64,000 nucleotides of DNA, taken from Eulemur rufifrons (Eukaryota > Chordata > Mammalia > Primates > Lemuridae). The position numbers and the translations under genes were made by a program. The notes beneath the pieces are model-generated. The model was not told where the DNA came from. It worked only from the letters and a program-made list of their open reading frames with translations, and ran no database searches. Below, piece after piece: positions 42,704 to 53,710 of the stretch (the first letter of the stretch is position 1; every line of letters begins with the position of its first letter). The DNA is taken from NCBI RefSeq assembly GCF_041146395.1, contig NC_090995.1, forward strand, positions 10,580,501 to 10,644,500. Direction: 5' to 3'.

Positions 42704-44530
42704 TCTTTTCTATTTTTAATCTCTGCTTCAAAAGTGGGTAAGAAGCTTAGGGGGTTATAAGGAAAAAAGTGAATGTGAAAAGCAAATATAAAACGATTAC
42801 TAGCGGTAAGGTTTTTCTAAACCAATGGCTTTCAAACATTTTTAATGGCAACCAACAGTAAGAAAAAGATTTTACATCATGTCCTAGTATATGTACACTT
42901 TTAGATAGACATAAACACATACAGATGTGTGTATGTATCTATATATGTACAGACATAGAGATGACCGAGTTTCACTAAACACTACATATGATGAACTATG
43001 ATTTTTCTTTTTTATTCTCTCATTTTACAAAATATTTGTCATGACTCACTAAATTAATATCGTGATCTACTAAATGAGCGGCAACCTACAGGTTAAAAAA
43101 AAATACTGCCCTTATGGGCAATATTAGTAGACAGTTTATTAAGCTTTGTTCCAGAACATAACTCAAAATAGATTTTGTTTCCTAATACCAGACTTCTTCT
43201 GTTCAAAGTATCTATGTTCTTTTGCAGTGTGGCTGCTCCATTCTTGCCTCGAAGGTCTGGAAGTCAGAGCAGATGGGATTATTAAAGAAAATCTGGAACA
43301 CAGTCGTTCTTCATTTCTGAGATCAGCCCTGATTCTGAACACCCTCCACCCCCGAAAAACTTCTCAAGGTAAAATCTTTATAAGAACTGGCTAATATTTA
43401 TCCAACTTAGGTTATTATCTCAGATAATATCTGCCGAGACTATTATTAGACTGGAAATGGCTTGGAAAGTGATGGCAGATTAAATACTTCATGGTACTTC
43501 ATAAAATGAAATCAAAATAGTTGTAGAAAAAAGAATGAGGTTGATCTGTGTGCTCTGAACCAATATTTAAGATGTATTGTTAAGCCAAAAAGAATAAAAG
43601 GAGCACATTGTGTATAGTGGACTTCCACATATTTTTAAAAAGGAGACATCTAGGCATATAATATTTCTGAAATACTTCACAAGATATTAGTAACAGAAAT
43701 TGCCTCTAGGGATGAGAAATAGAGGCCTGGGAATCTAGACTGGTCAAGACTTAATACTTTTGTGATACCTTTTTATAGCATTTGAAATTTTTATTTTATG
43801 TATATACATATATTGCTTTTTTCAATTAAAAATAGCTCAGTTGTAAGAGAAATACAATATTATACATCAGACGTTATGATGGAGGGGTTAAATATTTGAA
43901 AACTCATTAGAAGGGAGTATTCCTTGTGAGCAGTTGTACAAATAGATACTTACTATAACAGCAAAATTTATCTCTTTCTCTTACATCTTGTACAGCTTAC
44001 AAAGAGTCCCACACCCACTGTGGAACTTAGTGCCCGTAACAACCTTTTGAAATAAGTGTGACAGATACTAAAGGCAGCACTTTACAGATTAAAACAAAAT
44101 GAAACAAACAAATAATAAACCCTAAAGTTTAAATAAATTAAAAACCTTGAGCATATTTTAAGGAAAGAAGTTTGGAGTCATTACCTGACTGTGATTTAGT
44201 AGCAACCTGACATTTTACACTATTAAGAGTTACCAAAAAGTTTACTGATAGTATTTTTAAAGCTTTCAACAATATTCCTTGCAATGTTGATCTCTTAACT
44301 AAGAAATTCTTGCATAAAGGAAGAAGGAGGAAGGAAAAAAACCCAAAAACTTCTTGAAACTCTTTGTGTAAAATATGCCTAATATTAGAACATAAATTGT
44401 CAACTAATGACTGGTTGAAAATTAACGTTAAAGAAGTTGCATTCATAAATTCACTTTATAGATTTCTAGCTTTGAATTGGCTAAATGGAAAAAGTGGGAG
44501 ATTACAAAGCATCTCTACCAGATCTCGAAA
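42704..44530. other. Unassigned non-coding DNA
   Basis: An old DNA-transposon or L1M-like patch may lie at 42820-43100 and 43600-43850; I cannot name it. No gene. Confidence 0.4.
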
Positions 44531-44544
44531 AATACCCTATACAT

Positions 44545-44745
44545 TTATGAGTTAGGGTCATAGTTTCTCCAGTTTCCCTGGGATAATCAAAATTTACACC
44601 TCCTGTCCCTATGTAATTACTCACATCACCCCTTCCACTCTCAACAATGCCCTAGTTTAGATGATAAATTATGTCTCCATCCTATTAAAATATCACCTAA
44701 ACTTTTGTACCCCCATAATATGCTGAAATAAAAAAAATATCACTC
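44545..44745 (+). mobile_element. LINE-1 3' tail
   Basis: Ends ACCTAAACTTTTGTACCCCC ATAATATGCTGAAATAAAA, the lineage-type L1 end, upstream part diverged. Confidence 0.6.
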
Positions 44746-45878
44746 TGTATTCTTATACACCATTAAGATCCTCATTTTCTAGGATTTGGTCTTCACCTCA
44801 AGCCTAAGAATTACCCTCATATATGCAGAAGCTGAATGATCTTTGCTCACATTGTAACTGCATATATGACTCCCAAGTAAGAAAGAGAAGTTTTCCAAAG
44901 CATTACCCACTGGCAATTTTGGCTTTATTAAAGAGATTAATAGCAGGAAGGGAGTCTTAGGGTCTGGTTCAGAAGTTTTGGCATATTGAGGTTTAAAACG
45001 AAAACGTGAACCAAATTTGACTTGGTGAGACTGATATGAAGACACATTGTTGACATCACTTAGCAGAGTTCTAAACATAGAGCTTGAAAAGTGACACTCC
45101 CCCAGAGTCCTTCATTCATATATTCATTTCCTTATTAATATTTGGAGAGTGGCTACTGGAATCCAGACACCGTTCTAAGCATTGCATCAGGTTTGTTGAT
45201 AGTTTTAGGCACTTTGTTCTAAATTTCCAGTGGTTTGCCAAAATGTAATCTGATATGTCAGATTTTAAGATCAGATGTTATCCATCAGATTTTGTACATC
45301 AACCAGCCTCTGAATTCTTTCCTGAGTAGCACTCTTTAGAATTTCTGTAATTTATAACTACTCTGATCATTAGAAAGATTATTCCCGTGGCCCAGATAGG
45401 TTAAATAGTTGCTGTGATTTTTTTTCATGTTACAAATATATTTCTTCCATAGAACGAGCAAATAAATCAGCAGCCAAGCTGGATATCACAGAATATCATC
45501 TTTTACTCAGGAGTAAGCAGACTGTATCTACAGAATATGTAACTACTGGAGGCTTAAGGCAATGCCACAGTTGCTTTTAAGATGTGTTTTCTTGCTACAT
45601 TCTCTAAAGCATATGACATTTAAATTGAAATTACTTAGTGATTACTTGAGGTTTCCGTGTACTTTTTTATGTTTAGATTTACACTTTTAACAAAATATTT
45701 TCAGAACAATTTCTTTTAACATGCATGTACCAAAGGTCATGCGTTAAGATCCTCTCTATGCAGGCGCTGGAACTTGGTTCCGAATCCGACAGTTCAACTT
45801 GATTCCCCCAATTGTTTCTGTGGATGTTTACCTGCATCTTCTGTGTATTTCTCCCCTTTCTTTACTTTCTTGGACGTC

Positions 45879-45884
45879 TTTATT
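45879..45884 (-). terminator. Candidate DSPP polyadenylation signal AATAAA
   Basis: Minus-strand AATAAA only about 60 nt past the stop. A variant CATAAA lies at 45666-45671, about 275 nt past the stop, closer to the roughly 330-nt human 3'UTR as I recall it. Either may be used. Confidence 0.4.
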
Positions 45885-45943
45885 TCCCACCAGTTACTCA
45901 CCAAATGTTTTACAAAAGGAATTTTGTGCGTTTTTCTTTCATT

Positions 45944-48157
45944 CTAATCATCACTGGTTGAGTGGTTACTATCACTGCCCTCACTGTCACTGTCACTGTC
46001 ACTTCCATTGTTGTTGCCATTACCAGACTTGCTCTGGCTGTCACTCTCATCACTGCTTTCAGATGTGCTGTCGCTGCTGTCACTGCTGTCGCTGCTGTCA
46101 CTGCTGTCGCTACTATCGCTGCTGTCACTGCTGTCATTGCTGTCACTACTGTCACTGCTGTCACTATCGCTGCTGTCGCTACTATCGCTGCTGTCACTGC
46201 TGTCACTACTATCGCTGCTGTCACTGCTGTCACTGCTATTGCTGCTGTCACTGCTGTCACTACTATCGCTGCTGTCGCTGCTATCACTACTGTCACTGCT
46301 GTCACTGCTGTCACTACTATCGCTGCTGTCACTGCTGTCACTGCTGTCACTACTGTCACTGCTGTCACTATCGCTGCTGTCACTACTGTCACTGCTGTCA
46401 CTACTGTCACTGCTGTCACTACTATCGCTGCTGTCACTGCTATTGCTGCTGTCACTGCTGTCACTATCACTGCTGTTACTGCTGTCACTGCTGTCACTGC
46501 TGTTACTGCTGTCACTGCTGTCACTGCTGTCACTGCTGTCGCTGCTGTCACTGCTGTCACTGCTGTCGCTGCTGTCGCTGCTGTCACTGCTGTCACTGCT
46601 GTCACTGCTGTCACTGCTACTGCTGCTGTCTGATTTACTGTCACTGCTATCGCTGTCACTACTGTCACTACTGTCACTACTATTGCTGCTGTCACTGCTG
46701 TCACTGCTGTCACTGCTGTCGCTGCTGTCACTGCTACTGCTGCTGTCTGATTTACTGTCACTGCTATCGCTGTCACTACTGTCACTACTGTCACTACTAT
46801 TGCTGCTGTCACTGCTGTCTGACTTACTGTCACTATCACTGCTGTCACTGCTATTTGATTTTCTGTCACTGTCACTACTGTCACTGTCACTATCACTACT
46901 ATCACTACTGTTACTGCTATCACTGCTGTCACTACTGTCACTGCTGTCACTATCACTACTGTCACTACTATCACTGCTGTCACTATCACTGCTGTCACTA
47001 CTATCACTGCTGTCACTACTGTCACTGCTGTCACTATCACTGCTGTCACTACTATCACTGCTGTCACTGCTGTCACTATCACTACTGTCACTACTATCAC
47101 TGCTATCACTGCTGTCGCTACTATCACTGCTGTCACTGCTGTCACTGCTGTCGCTACTATCACTGCTGTCACTGCTGTCACTGCTGTCACTATCACTACT
47201 GTCACTGCTGTCACTGCTGTCACTGCTATCACTGCTGTCACTGCTGTCACTATCACTGCTGTCACTGCTGTCACTGCTATCACTGCTGTCACTATCACTA
47301 CTGTCGCTGCTGTCGCTACTATCACTGCTGTCACTGCTGTCACTATCACTACTGTCACTGCTGTCGCTGCTATCACTGCTATCACTGCTATCACTGCTGT
47401 CACTGCTGTCACTATCACTGCTGTCACTACTATCACTGCTGTCACTGCTGTCACTACTGTTGCTGCTGTCACTACTATCACTACTGTCACTGCTGTCACT
47501 ACTGTTGCTGCTGTCACTACTGTCACTGCTGTCACTACTGTTGCTGCTGTCACTACTGTCACTGCTGTCACTACTGTTGCTGCTGTCGCTGCTGTCGCTG
47601 CTATCACTGCTGTCACTGCTGTCATTGCTGTCACTATTGTTTGATTTACCTTTGCTGCTGTCTGACTTGTCATTGTCATCACTCCCATTGTTATCATTGC
47701 CATTACTGTCACTGTCATTAGAGTCTGATGTGCTATCACCATCATCACTTCCTTCTTTCGAGTCACTGTCATTGCCATTATCTTTTGAGTCATCTGAGTT
47801 ATCAGAAGCATCTCCTCGGCTACTGCTGTCGTTGTCACTTTCTGAGTTAGCATCATCACTGCCATTAGACTCGTCACTGCTGTCAGGATCATCTCTCTGC
47901 ATGGGTCCATCATCAAAATCGTAACTGTCATATCCATCACTATTGCTCTCACTACCTGTTTTCCTGGGTTCAGCTTTATTTCCTGGTTCTGATTTCTGGC
48001 CAGGTCCTTGTATGGTGTCAGCCTCTCCTTGTGTCTGGACACTTCCTTTGCCCGTGCTCATTCCATGCTGTCCTTTACTGTCTTTACCTTCATTGACTTT
48101 CCCAGCTTCTTTGGTAGTATTTCTGTTGCCACCTTTGGGACCTTTGATTTCTATTCC
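45944..48157 (-). CDS. DSPP: DSPP exon 5: end of DSP and all of dentin phosphoprotein
   Basis: 2214 nt, 737 codons plus TAA. It opens [20 protein letters not shown], passes [13 protein letters not shown], then DPP from DDP (D codon 47893-47891), with SSSRGDAS soon after. From about 47655 to 46060 it is almost pure 9-bp units coding SSD or SDS, with scattered Asn and Lys. It ends in [20 protein letters not shown] and the conserved final acidic tail. Heavily phosphorylated DPP binds calcium and collagen. Because the 9-bp unit has no stop in any frame, several very long false frames overlap this exon on both strands. Confidence 0.97.
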   Translation of the reverse strand, partial: GIEIKGPKGGNRNTTKEAGKVNEGKDSKGQHGMSTGKGSVQTQGEADTIQGPGQKSEPGNKAEPRKTGSESNSDGYDSYDFDDGPMQRDDPDSSDESNGSDDANSESDNDSSSRGDASDNSDDSKDNGNDSDSKEGSDDGDSTSDSNDSDSNGNDNNGSDDNDKSDSSKGKSNNSDSNDSSDSSDSSDSSDSSNSSDSSDSSDSSNSSDSSDSSDSSNSSDSSDSSDSSDSSNSSDSSDSSDSSDSSDSDSSDSSDSSDSSDSSDSSDSSDSDSSDSSDSSDSSDSSDSDSSDSSDSSDSSDSDSSDSSDSSDSSDSSDSSDSDSSDSSDSSDSSDSSDSSDSSDSSDSSDSSDSSDSSDSDSSDSSDSSDSSDSDSSDSSDSSDSSDSSDSDSSDSSDSSDSDSSDSSDSSDSSNSSDSSDSDSDSSDSDRKSNSSDSSDSDSKSDSSDSSNSSDSSDSSDSDSSDSKSDSSSSSDSSDSSDSSDSSDSSNSSDSSDSSDSDSSDSKSDSSSSSDSSDSSDSSDSSDSSDSSDSSDSSDSSDSSDSSDSSNSSDSSDSSNSSDSDSSDSSNSSDSSDSSDSSDSSDSSDSSDSSDSDSSDSSDSSDSSDSSDSSDSSDSSDSSDSSDSSDSSDSSDSSNSSDSSDSSDSSDSSDSSDSSDSSDSDSSDSSDSNDSSDSSDSSDSSDSSDSSDSSDSTSESSDESDSQSKSGNGNNNGSDSDSDSEGSDSNHSTSDD

Positions 48158-51100
48158 CTATGGAAGGGTGGAGAAAAGAATAATTAATTACTTAATATTT
48201 GCTGCAAAATTGCATTGATCTAAGGAAGAAGGACTGAGAAAAGTGACCATTGGAATGGGAGTTCAGCTTCCAGTACTTCACAAACAGTTACTTATGAAAA
48301 CATACTTTATTCAGTATTTACAAGTACTCTGGTGTTTAGATTCTTTAACAACGGATCCCCATTCCTGCCCAGTAGGAACTTTTTTTACAAAATTGCATGG
48401 TGAATCCATTATTTAGCATGAGACTTTTCTAGAACTGTAACCAAATTTTTGGCAATGTCTGATTTTTAAAATTGTTCTGTATCAAAGTCTACTAAGGACT
48501 CTAGCTTTCCCATTAAACATTCAAATGGTATGGATGCAAAAATACACAGATGCTTGTCATGATTTATTTTTGTGATATCCTCAGTGGATGGAGAGGAAGA
48601 ATTTAAACTGCCATTGAGAGAAATCGCCTTCACAAACCAACCTTATCTTGGCTCTTCCCAATAGCATTTGGCTCTGATTCTTTGGTGATTCCATTCTCAA
48701 CACCTTTGCTTTCTTGGTGACTGAGTTTCTGGGTGTCCTCTATTCTTTGGCTACCATTGTCTTCTGGAACACCATCAGCATCCTCCTCACTCTTGGAGGT
48801 GTTTTCTCCATCAATGTCATTATGGGGACCTTCTTTGTCTTCAGGGTCATTGCCTTCACTACTAATTGAATTTTGACCTATGCTACTGTCATTGTCATCT
48901 TCTTCGTCATGGTCCTGACCCTCCTGGCCCTTGCTGTTGTCACTGCCCTCTTCTCCATTCCCTACATCTTCACCTTCATCATTACCGGAACCCTCATCTA
49001 CATCCTCATCTGCTCCATTCCCGCTAGGACTCCCGTCAGAATTATCCAGACCAGCATCTTCTCCATTGCCTGGAGTTACTTCAGCTTCCTTGTTCCCATT
49101 CCTCTCGCCTTCTATCGGCGGTGTTATTGCTCCTGTACCATTCCCATTTCCACAGGAATTATTATTTATTTCATCCTCATGGCCTGTACTATTATTGCTT
49201 CCAGCTACTTGGGTTCCATCTTCTTGGGCAATAGTGGCATCCTCACTCGGACTTGTAGTTCCAATAGCCCCATTTGTAGCCATATCAGTATTTCCATCAA
49301 TATTGCTTCCATTTGCTGCTCCAGCATTGTTGATGACGCCATTTGCTGTGGTGTTATGTTCTCTTCCATGTATCCCATCATGACCGTATGTTTCTGGTTT
49401 TCCCGTGCCCGCATTCCAATCCTCAGTAGTCCCCTCTCCATTTGCTACTGTAGAGGAACTCTTCCCTCCTGCTTCTGCCCACTCAGAGCCATCCCCTTCT
49501 CCTTTGTAACCATCTTGAGTATACCATTGCCTTCCTCTTTCACTGTCATGCGTGGGGACACCACTTTCTCTGGTGGTATTGTTGGCATGGAACTCATCCT
49601 GTAAAAGAGAAACAATTCAAAATAAATTATAAGTATCAATCATTTTGAAGTAAAGCAGACTGCAATTGGAGGGAAGTTAATAGAAACCAAAAACAGCTTA
49701 GGAATAGAAAATAAAAGGAAACACATTTTATATCCTCTACCTGTATTGGCACTTTTGATTTTTCTAGAAGACTTAAATTCACAGCTTTTTCAACAGCGTG
49801 TCTCTCCAATGGTTTGATTTGAGGAACCTGCCAAAGGGAAAACACTGGATATTGAAAACATTCCTATTTTGTGTATATGTGTTTGCATGCACACAAACAC
49901 ACATTTTTCCTTCAATAAAGAAAAAAATGTATAACACAAAGGCCAAAGGATCATCTAATCAGGTAGAAAAGAGAAGTGGCTTCTTACAACATTATATAGA
50001 ATTTAAATTGGGGGGATGGACACGTTTGAAGCTCTGACTTGGGTGGGGCAAAGGCAACATGTGTAACCTAAACATTTGTACTCCCGTAATATGCTGAAAT
50101 TAAAAAAAAAATGCTTACATGCACATATGGAAATAACATTCATTGGAAATCAAGCAGGTGGTGGGGGGAGGAGGGGATGGGTAAATTCATATGTAATGGG
50201 TACGATGCACGCTATCTGGGGGATGGGCACATATCACTTTGACTCAAATGGTACAAAAGCAATTGATATAACCAAAACGTTTGCACCCCCGTAATATTCT
50301 GAAATAAAAAATAAATAAATAATTTATATAGAAAAAGTAAAGCCAGAATTTCTAAATAAATAAATAGATTGGGCATATGGACATTTTCACCATGGTATTA
50401 CCAATTTTATTGAAGTATTGACCAGATCATTTATCTCGACTGTCTTTCTATAAAGACAAAGAGATAGACGTTTGGTGGTTTTGCACGTCATGCCTCTTAC
50501 AGAAGCAAAATCAAGCAAGTAATACACTACTTCTGTGCTCTGGAAGAGCACAATGGAAGTACTGGAGAAAATTCTGAGCTACATAAACACCAAATGTCTG
50601 GTATTATGAAAGTATATGAAAATGTTAAACTTAGAAACTGGCTAATAAAATTAAAAATGGTTTAATTGTCCTAATTTTTTTTTTGTGTGTGTGTTTATCA
50701 GTAGATTCTAAATTTTCCACACTGAGCACAGAAATCATAACTCTCTGAGTGAAACATTAGTTATCGTACATGTTGTAAAATCCTACCTTTTCCTATTATT
50801 CTTTCTGGAAACCTCCTAAACAACATAGACTTTGGTGATATTAGAATGGAATTCACAGAGCATGAAGCAAAGATGGACAAAGTCTCTATGACTTCTGGGC
50901 ATTAAATGTAAATTAATCTGAATAAATTTTTAAAATAATAATCCTTCTGGCAGGACATGAGTTTCAATTAGATGACTGGGAGTATGAATTGGAGAGCATT
51001 TTTGGTTTTGTTGCAACCCCAACGATAGTTCAAAAAGCCTTTAGTGCAAATCTAAATGTTTAGATTCAGCTTATCTGCAAAGTCTTAAGGAAATTCATAT

Positions 51101-51242
51101 GTACGTGTGTATGTCTACCCATGTGTGTGAATATGTGTTAGGTTAAAAGAGATATCAAAATGAGGAAGTTTTCTGAGAAAAGCATACTTACTGGAATGGC
51201 CCATGCAACTGCCCAAATGCAAAAATATATAATTATCTTCAT
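45944..51242 (-). CDS. DSPP: Dentin sialophosphoprotein, four coding exons
   Basis: Precursor of dentin sialoprotein (DSP) and dentin phosphoprotein (DPP), the main non-collagen proteins of dentin, secreted by odontoblasts. Coding exons on the minus strand: 51242-51192, 49827-49741, 49598-48642, 48157-45944; all phase 0, about 1102 aa joined (human reference 1301). Signal peptide [15 protein letters not shown], then IPVPQ as in human. DSP part: Gly/Glu/Asn-rich, with SGNG and GSGN motifs of the glycosaminoglycan sites known in mouse DSP. DPP part starts at DDPDSSDES (about residue 454) and is about 649 aa of Ser-Ser-Asp repeats with an RGD close to its start. The end [20 protein letters not shown] matches human DSPP. 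The frame is open throughout. Oddities: the residue before the DDP cut is Arg instead of Gly, and the exon 4 donor is GTTGGT. Confidence 0.97.
46060..47655 (-). repeat. DPP-coding 9-bp tandem repeat
   Basis: About 1.6 kb of imperfect units AGC-AGT-GAC (minus strand) within DSPP exon 5. Variants are AAC/AAT (Asn) and AAA (Lys) codons and a few SDSDS steps. Length in such repeats varies between species and within populations, so the assembled copy number is uncertain if it came from short reads. Confidence 0.95.
48642..49598 (-). CDS. DSPP: DSPP exon 4, most of dentin sialoprotein
   Basis: 957 nt, 319 codons, from [12 protein letters not shown] to IGKSQDK. It is rich in Gly, Asp, Glu, Asn and Ser with several N-x-S/T sequons (NNTT, NNST). 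Recognisable conserved blocks: [51 protein letters not shown] and [14 protein letters not shown]. Two Ser-Gly sites in SPSGNG and DEGSGN match the chondroitin sulfate attachment region of DSP proteoglycan. Acceptor CTCTTTTACAG is strong. The donor is AAG|GTTGGT, unusual at the third intron base. Confidence 0.95.
49741..49827 (-). CDS. DSPP: DSPP exon 3
   Basis: 87 nt coding 29 residues, [20 protein letters not shown] then LEKSKVPIQ, between acceptor CCCTTTGGCAG and donor CAG|GTAGAG. NLS gives one N-glycosylation sequon. Human exon 3 has the same start (VPQSKPLERH) and end (…Q), with one residue less in the HAVEK part. Confidence 0.96.
49998..50325 (+). mobile_element. Two tandem LINE-1 3' tails in DSPP intron 2
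   Basis: First tail ends CTCCCGTAATATGCTGAAAT plus A10 at about 50111. A second begins just after and ends CCCCCGTAATATTCTGAAAT with a (AAAT)n tail. Both lie head to tail and antisense to DSPP. Confidence 0.8.
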
Positions 51243-51267
51243 TTTCTTTAGGAATAATAATCAGTGG
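51192..51267 (-). CDS. DSPP: DSPP exon 2: start codon and signal peptide
   Basis: Acceptor with a long pyrimidine tract ending AAACAG, 25 nt of 5'UTR, then ATG at 51242-51240 coding [17 protein letters not shown] up to donor CCA|GTAAGT. Human has [17 protein letters not shown]. The signal peptide ends at about residue 15, leaving mature IPV across the exon 2-3 junction, the site of known human dentinogenesis imperfecta changes. Confidence 0.96.
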
Positions 51268-53522
51268 CTGTTTAAAAAAAAAAAAAGAACAGCACAAAAT
51301 TACTTACAAAGCAAAAGATGATAACCACAGAAATATATTATTTTGATCTGTAAGCATTTGCCCTTTTCCTGGGCAGGGAGTATGTATCCAATGCAAGAAG
51401 AAGACTTATGATGTTCCAGAACATACCTGGTGTGGTTTGGAGACATATGGGGGCGTCATCAGGCTCAGCACTAATGTAGCTTCCTAGATTTTTCCCTGCC
51501 TGCATCAATGGAGGGGAACAGCCATGCACATACAAAGGACGTAGCCATAACTTTGTCCTTCTTGATGCTGTTAACATCTCTCTCTTCTTTATAGTTTTAA
51601 TCAAGTATTAACTGATTCTGCTAAGGCCGTGCTTAAAAGATAAAGCACTTGTAATGCTCCCCCCAAATCTATAGAATTTGGCTGTACTAGACCATAAGAG
51701 AAGGAAATTACTAACATGAGGGGGCCTAGGCTAGTGGAAAGAACATGGGGTTTGCAGTCTGAGACCTGGGTTCAAATTTTACCTCTGCTACTTTTGTGTA
51801 AGCTTGAGAAATTAAAGTAGCTTTATGAAGCCTTTGTTCCCTTCACCTGGGATAATAACAATACCATCAGCTCAGGATTATCCCAAGGTTTGGCAGAAGA
51901 ATAATCTCTGAGACTTCTCTGACTCCACTTCAAAGGGTGTTTGGTGTCTCTCTTCTTTTGCACCTAGTAGCTTCTACACACCTCGCTGGTAACACATTAC
52001 ACTGTTTTAAAACCGCCTGTCTACTTATAGGTTTCCCTGTCCTTCTGCAAGCTCCTAAGGCCCAGGAGAATGTTTTGGTGATGGTTATATTCCAATGCAA
52101 AGTATGGAAAAAGACATTTTATGAATGTTGTTGATAAATAAATATCTATTAATATATGCAATAGCTAACACTGTTTCAGGCATTTTACAATCTCCTAATA
52201 AATGATAGCAATTATAATGTGGGACTTCTAAAAACATCATCCTTCGTCCCTGTTAGAATTCATATTCAGCAATGGTCTAAATGTATATTTTTGATAAGTT
52301 GGAATAGACATTGTGTAATACATGTGAATCAAAAATTTAAGTTTCTATATATTGCAAGTTGGATTTCTTGATATAATGGTTCTATGACCATAGAGAGGAA
52401 AGAAGAGTTTTACTCCTGTTTCATGAACTCCCAGTGGATTTATAGATTCTAATGCTGCAGGTCAAAATGGCCTTGTTCGAATATAATGGTAATAGTGGAA
52501 ATATAATTTAAAAAGTCAGTGAATATCAAGTGCCATAAGAATTATTGGCAGTTTCTTACAGGAGAAAGGGCACAGTTCCAAAACTGCTGAGAAAAAAAAA
52601 AAAGTGCTTAGTCTTGTAGTTGTTCAGTAGGAAGGCAAGAATAGCTAGATGTCCTTCAAAAATGCTATCGATTAAAATGAGGCCAAGGTGACCCCACAAC
52701 AAGTGTAATGCCAAGCTCTAGGGCATAGATGTTGAAGGCCAGCTGTCTACTAAGCAGGGGTTAGATACTGTACTTTGTACTCCTAAACTTCATTATTACA
52801 TAGACTCTGCGGAAGGCCGCTGTCAACTGTGATTTGGAGGAGCCACTGTGTCCTGGAAAGGTACCCGTATCAAAGGCCAGAGTTATGTGCACCCTGTTTG
52901 CAAGCTGCAATCCAGCAATCTGACCATGTTGGCTCGCTCTCAGCTCCACTCCAGAACAATGACACGATGACACCTGTCACTGTTCGCCAGGGCAGGTAAA
53001 TGGCTTGAAAGACTACAGCAAGGGCTCTACGTATTGTCAGCCTAAAGCAGAGGCTTCAGAATTATGTGAACCTCCTTCAGATTATTTCGTTTTTCATTAA
53101 ATCTCACTTATGTCACACACGAAATGAGATTTAGCAATTACCGTTAATTTGGACAAGTAAATAATAAAATAGTGAAAAACAAAGCCTAAATGGAACCTTG
53201 TGTGAAAGCCCAAGGTGGATTTTAAAAAGGAGTTATCTCATTTTTTATCAAAACTAATCAAAGTGATCAGATAATTCCCAAATTTCCACCCCAGTTTGCC
53301 AATTTTTCAGGAACATGTCTTTCTTTCACCACATCTATCCCTGACAACGTAATTTTCCATTATCCTTTAAAACACGCTCTCCATATGACAAGTCAAAAGG
53401 GAAGACAAAGGTCCAATTTCAAAGGGTTATTCACTTCTTAAAATCAACTTGGCTTCTCTGAAATTCAAAGTTCTTTCTAGAGAAATCAGTTGGTTCTGGG
53501 TAAAAAGAATGCTCCATCTTAC
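51268..53522 (-). other. DSPP intron 1
   Basis: 2255 bp, holding the MIR above and an L2-like stretch near 52020-52145. Donor AAG|GTAAGA and acceptor AAACAG|CCACTG. No further element recognised. Confidence 0.7.
51725..51870 (+). mobile_element. MIR SINE in DSPP intron 1
   Basis: GTTTGCAGTCTGAGACCTGG, GTTCAAATTTTACCTCTGCT, CACCTGGGATAATAACAATA follow the MIR 5' half. Confidence 0.75.
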
Positions 53523-53611
53523 CTTACAAGCCTTCAAAGGGACTGTGAAAAATCCAGAATTTCTTAACTTTCTCTTTGAAGACTGAAAGTGGCACACTGT
53601 CCTGGACTTTT
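53523..53611 (-). other. DSPP: DSPP exon 1, non-coding 5'UTR
   Basis: Minus-strand stretch resembling the untranslated first exon of human DSPP (AAAAGTCCAGGACAGTG, CCACTTTCAGTCTTCAAAGA), ending at a strong donor AAG|GTAAGA. The 3' edge is fixed by the donor. The 5' edge is placed about 30 bp below a TTTAAAT box and may be a few bases off. Confidence 0.75.
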
Positions 53612-53710
53612 GCACGACAATTTTGCACCTGCTGAAATTTAAACTCAGTTTGATAATTTTCTCAACCAATCACTGTTTAGGATCCCTGATGTGGGGTTAT
53701 AAAGTGTCAC
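53612..53710 (-). promoter_or_regulatory. DSPP proximal promoter
   Basis: Upstream of exon 1 on the minus strand: TTTAAAT box (53637-53643), inverted CCAAT box (plus-strand CCAAT at 53666-53670) and, further out, TTTATAA (53697-53703). An inverted CCAAT box bound by NF-Y is described for Dspp in rodents (knowledge). Function here is inferred from spacing. Confidence 0.55.

Noticed and set aside
45799..47924. Two plus-strand frames of about 640 codons (Cys/His/Tyr-rich and Leu/Ser-rich) opposite DSPP exon 5
   Set aside because: The 9-bp DPP repeat has no stop in any frame, so these are mirror readings of the array; no promoter or other exons.
45910..48042. 710-codon Ala/Val-rich minus-strand frame
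   Set aside because: It is the shifted frame of DSPP exon 5, not a gene; kept only as a frameshift observation.
48873..49604. 243-codon plus-strand hydrophobic frame opposite DSPP exon 4
   Set aside because: Antisense reading of a Gly/Asp/Asn-rich coding exon; it resembles membrane segments only by codon complement.
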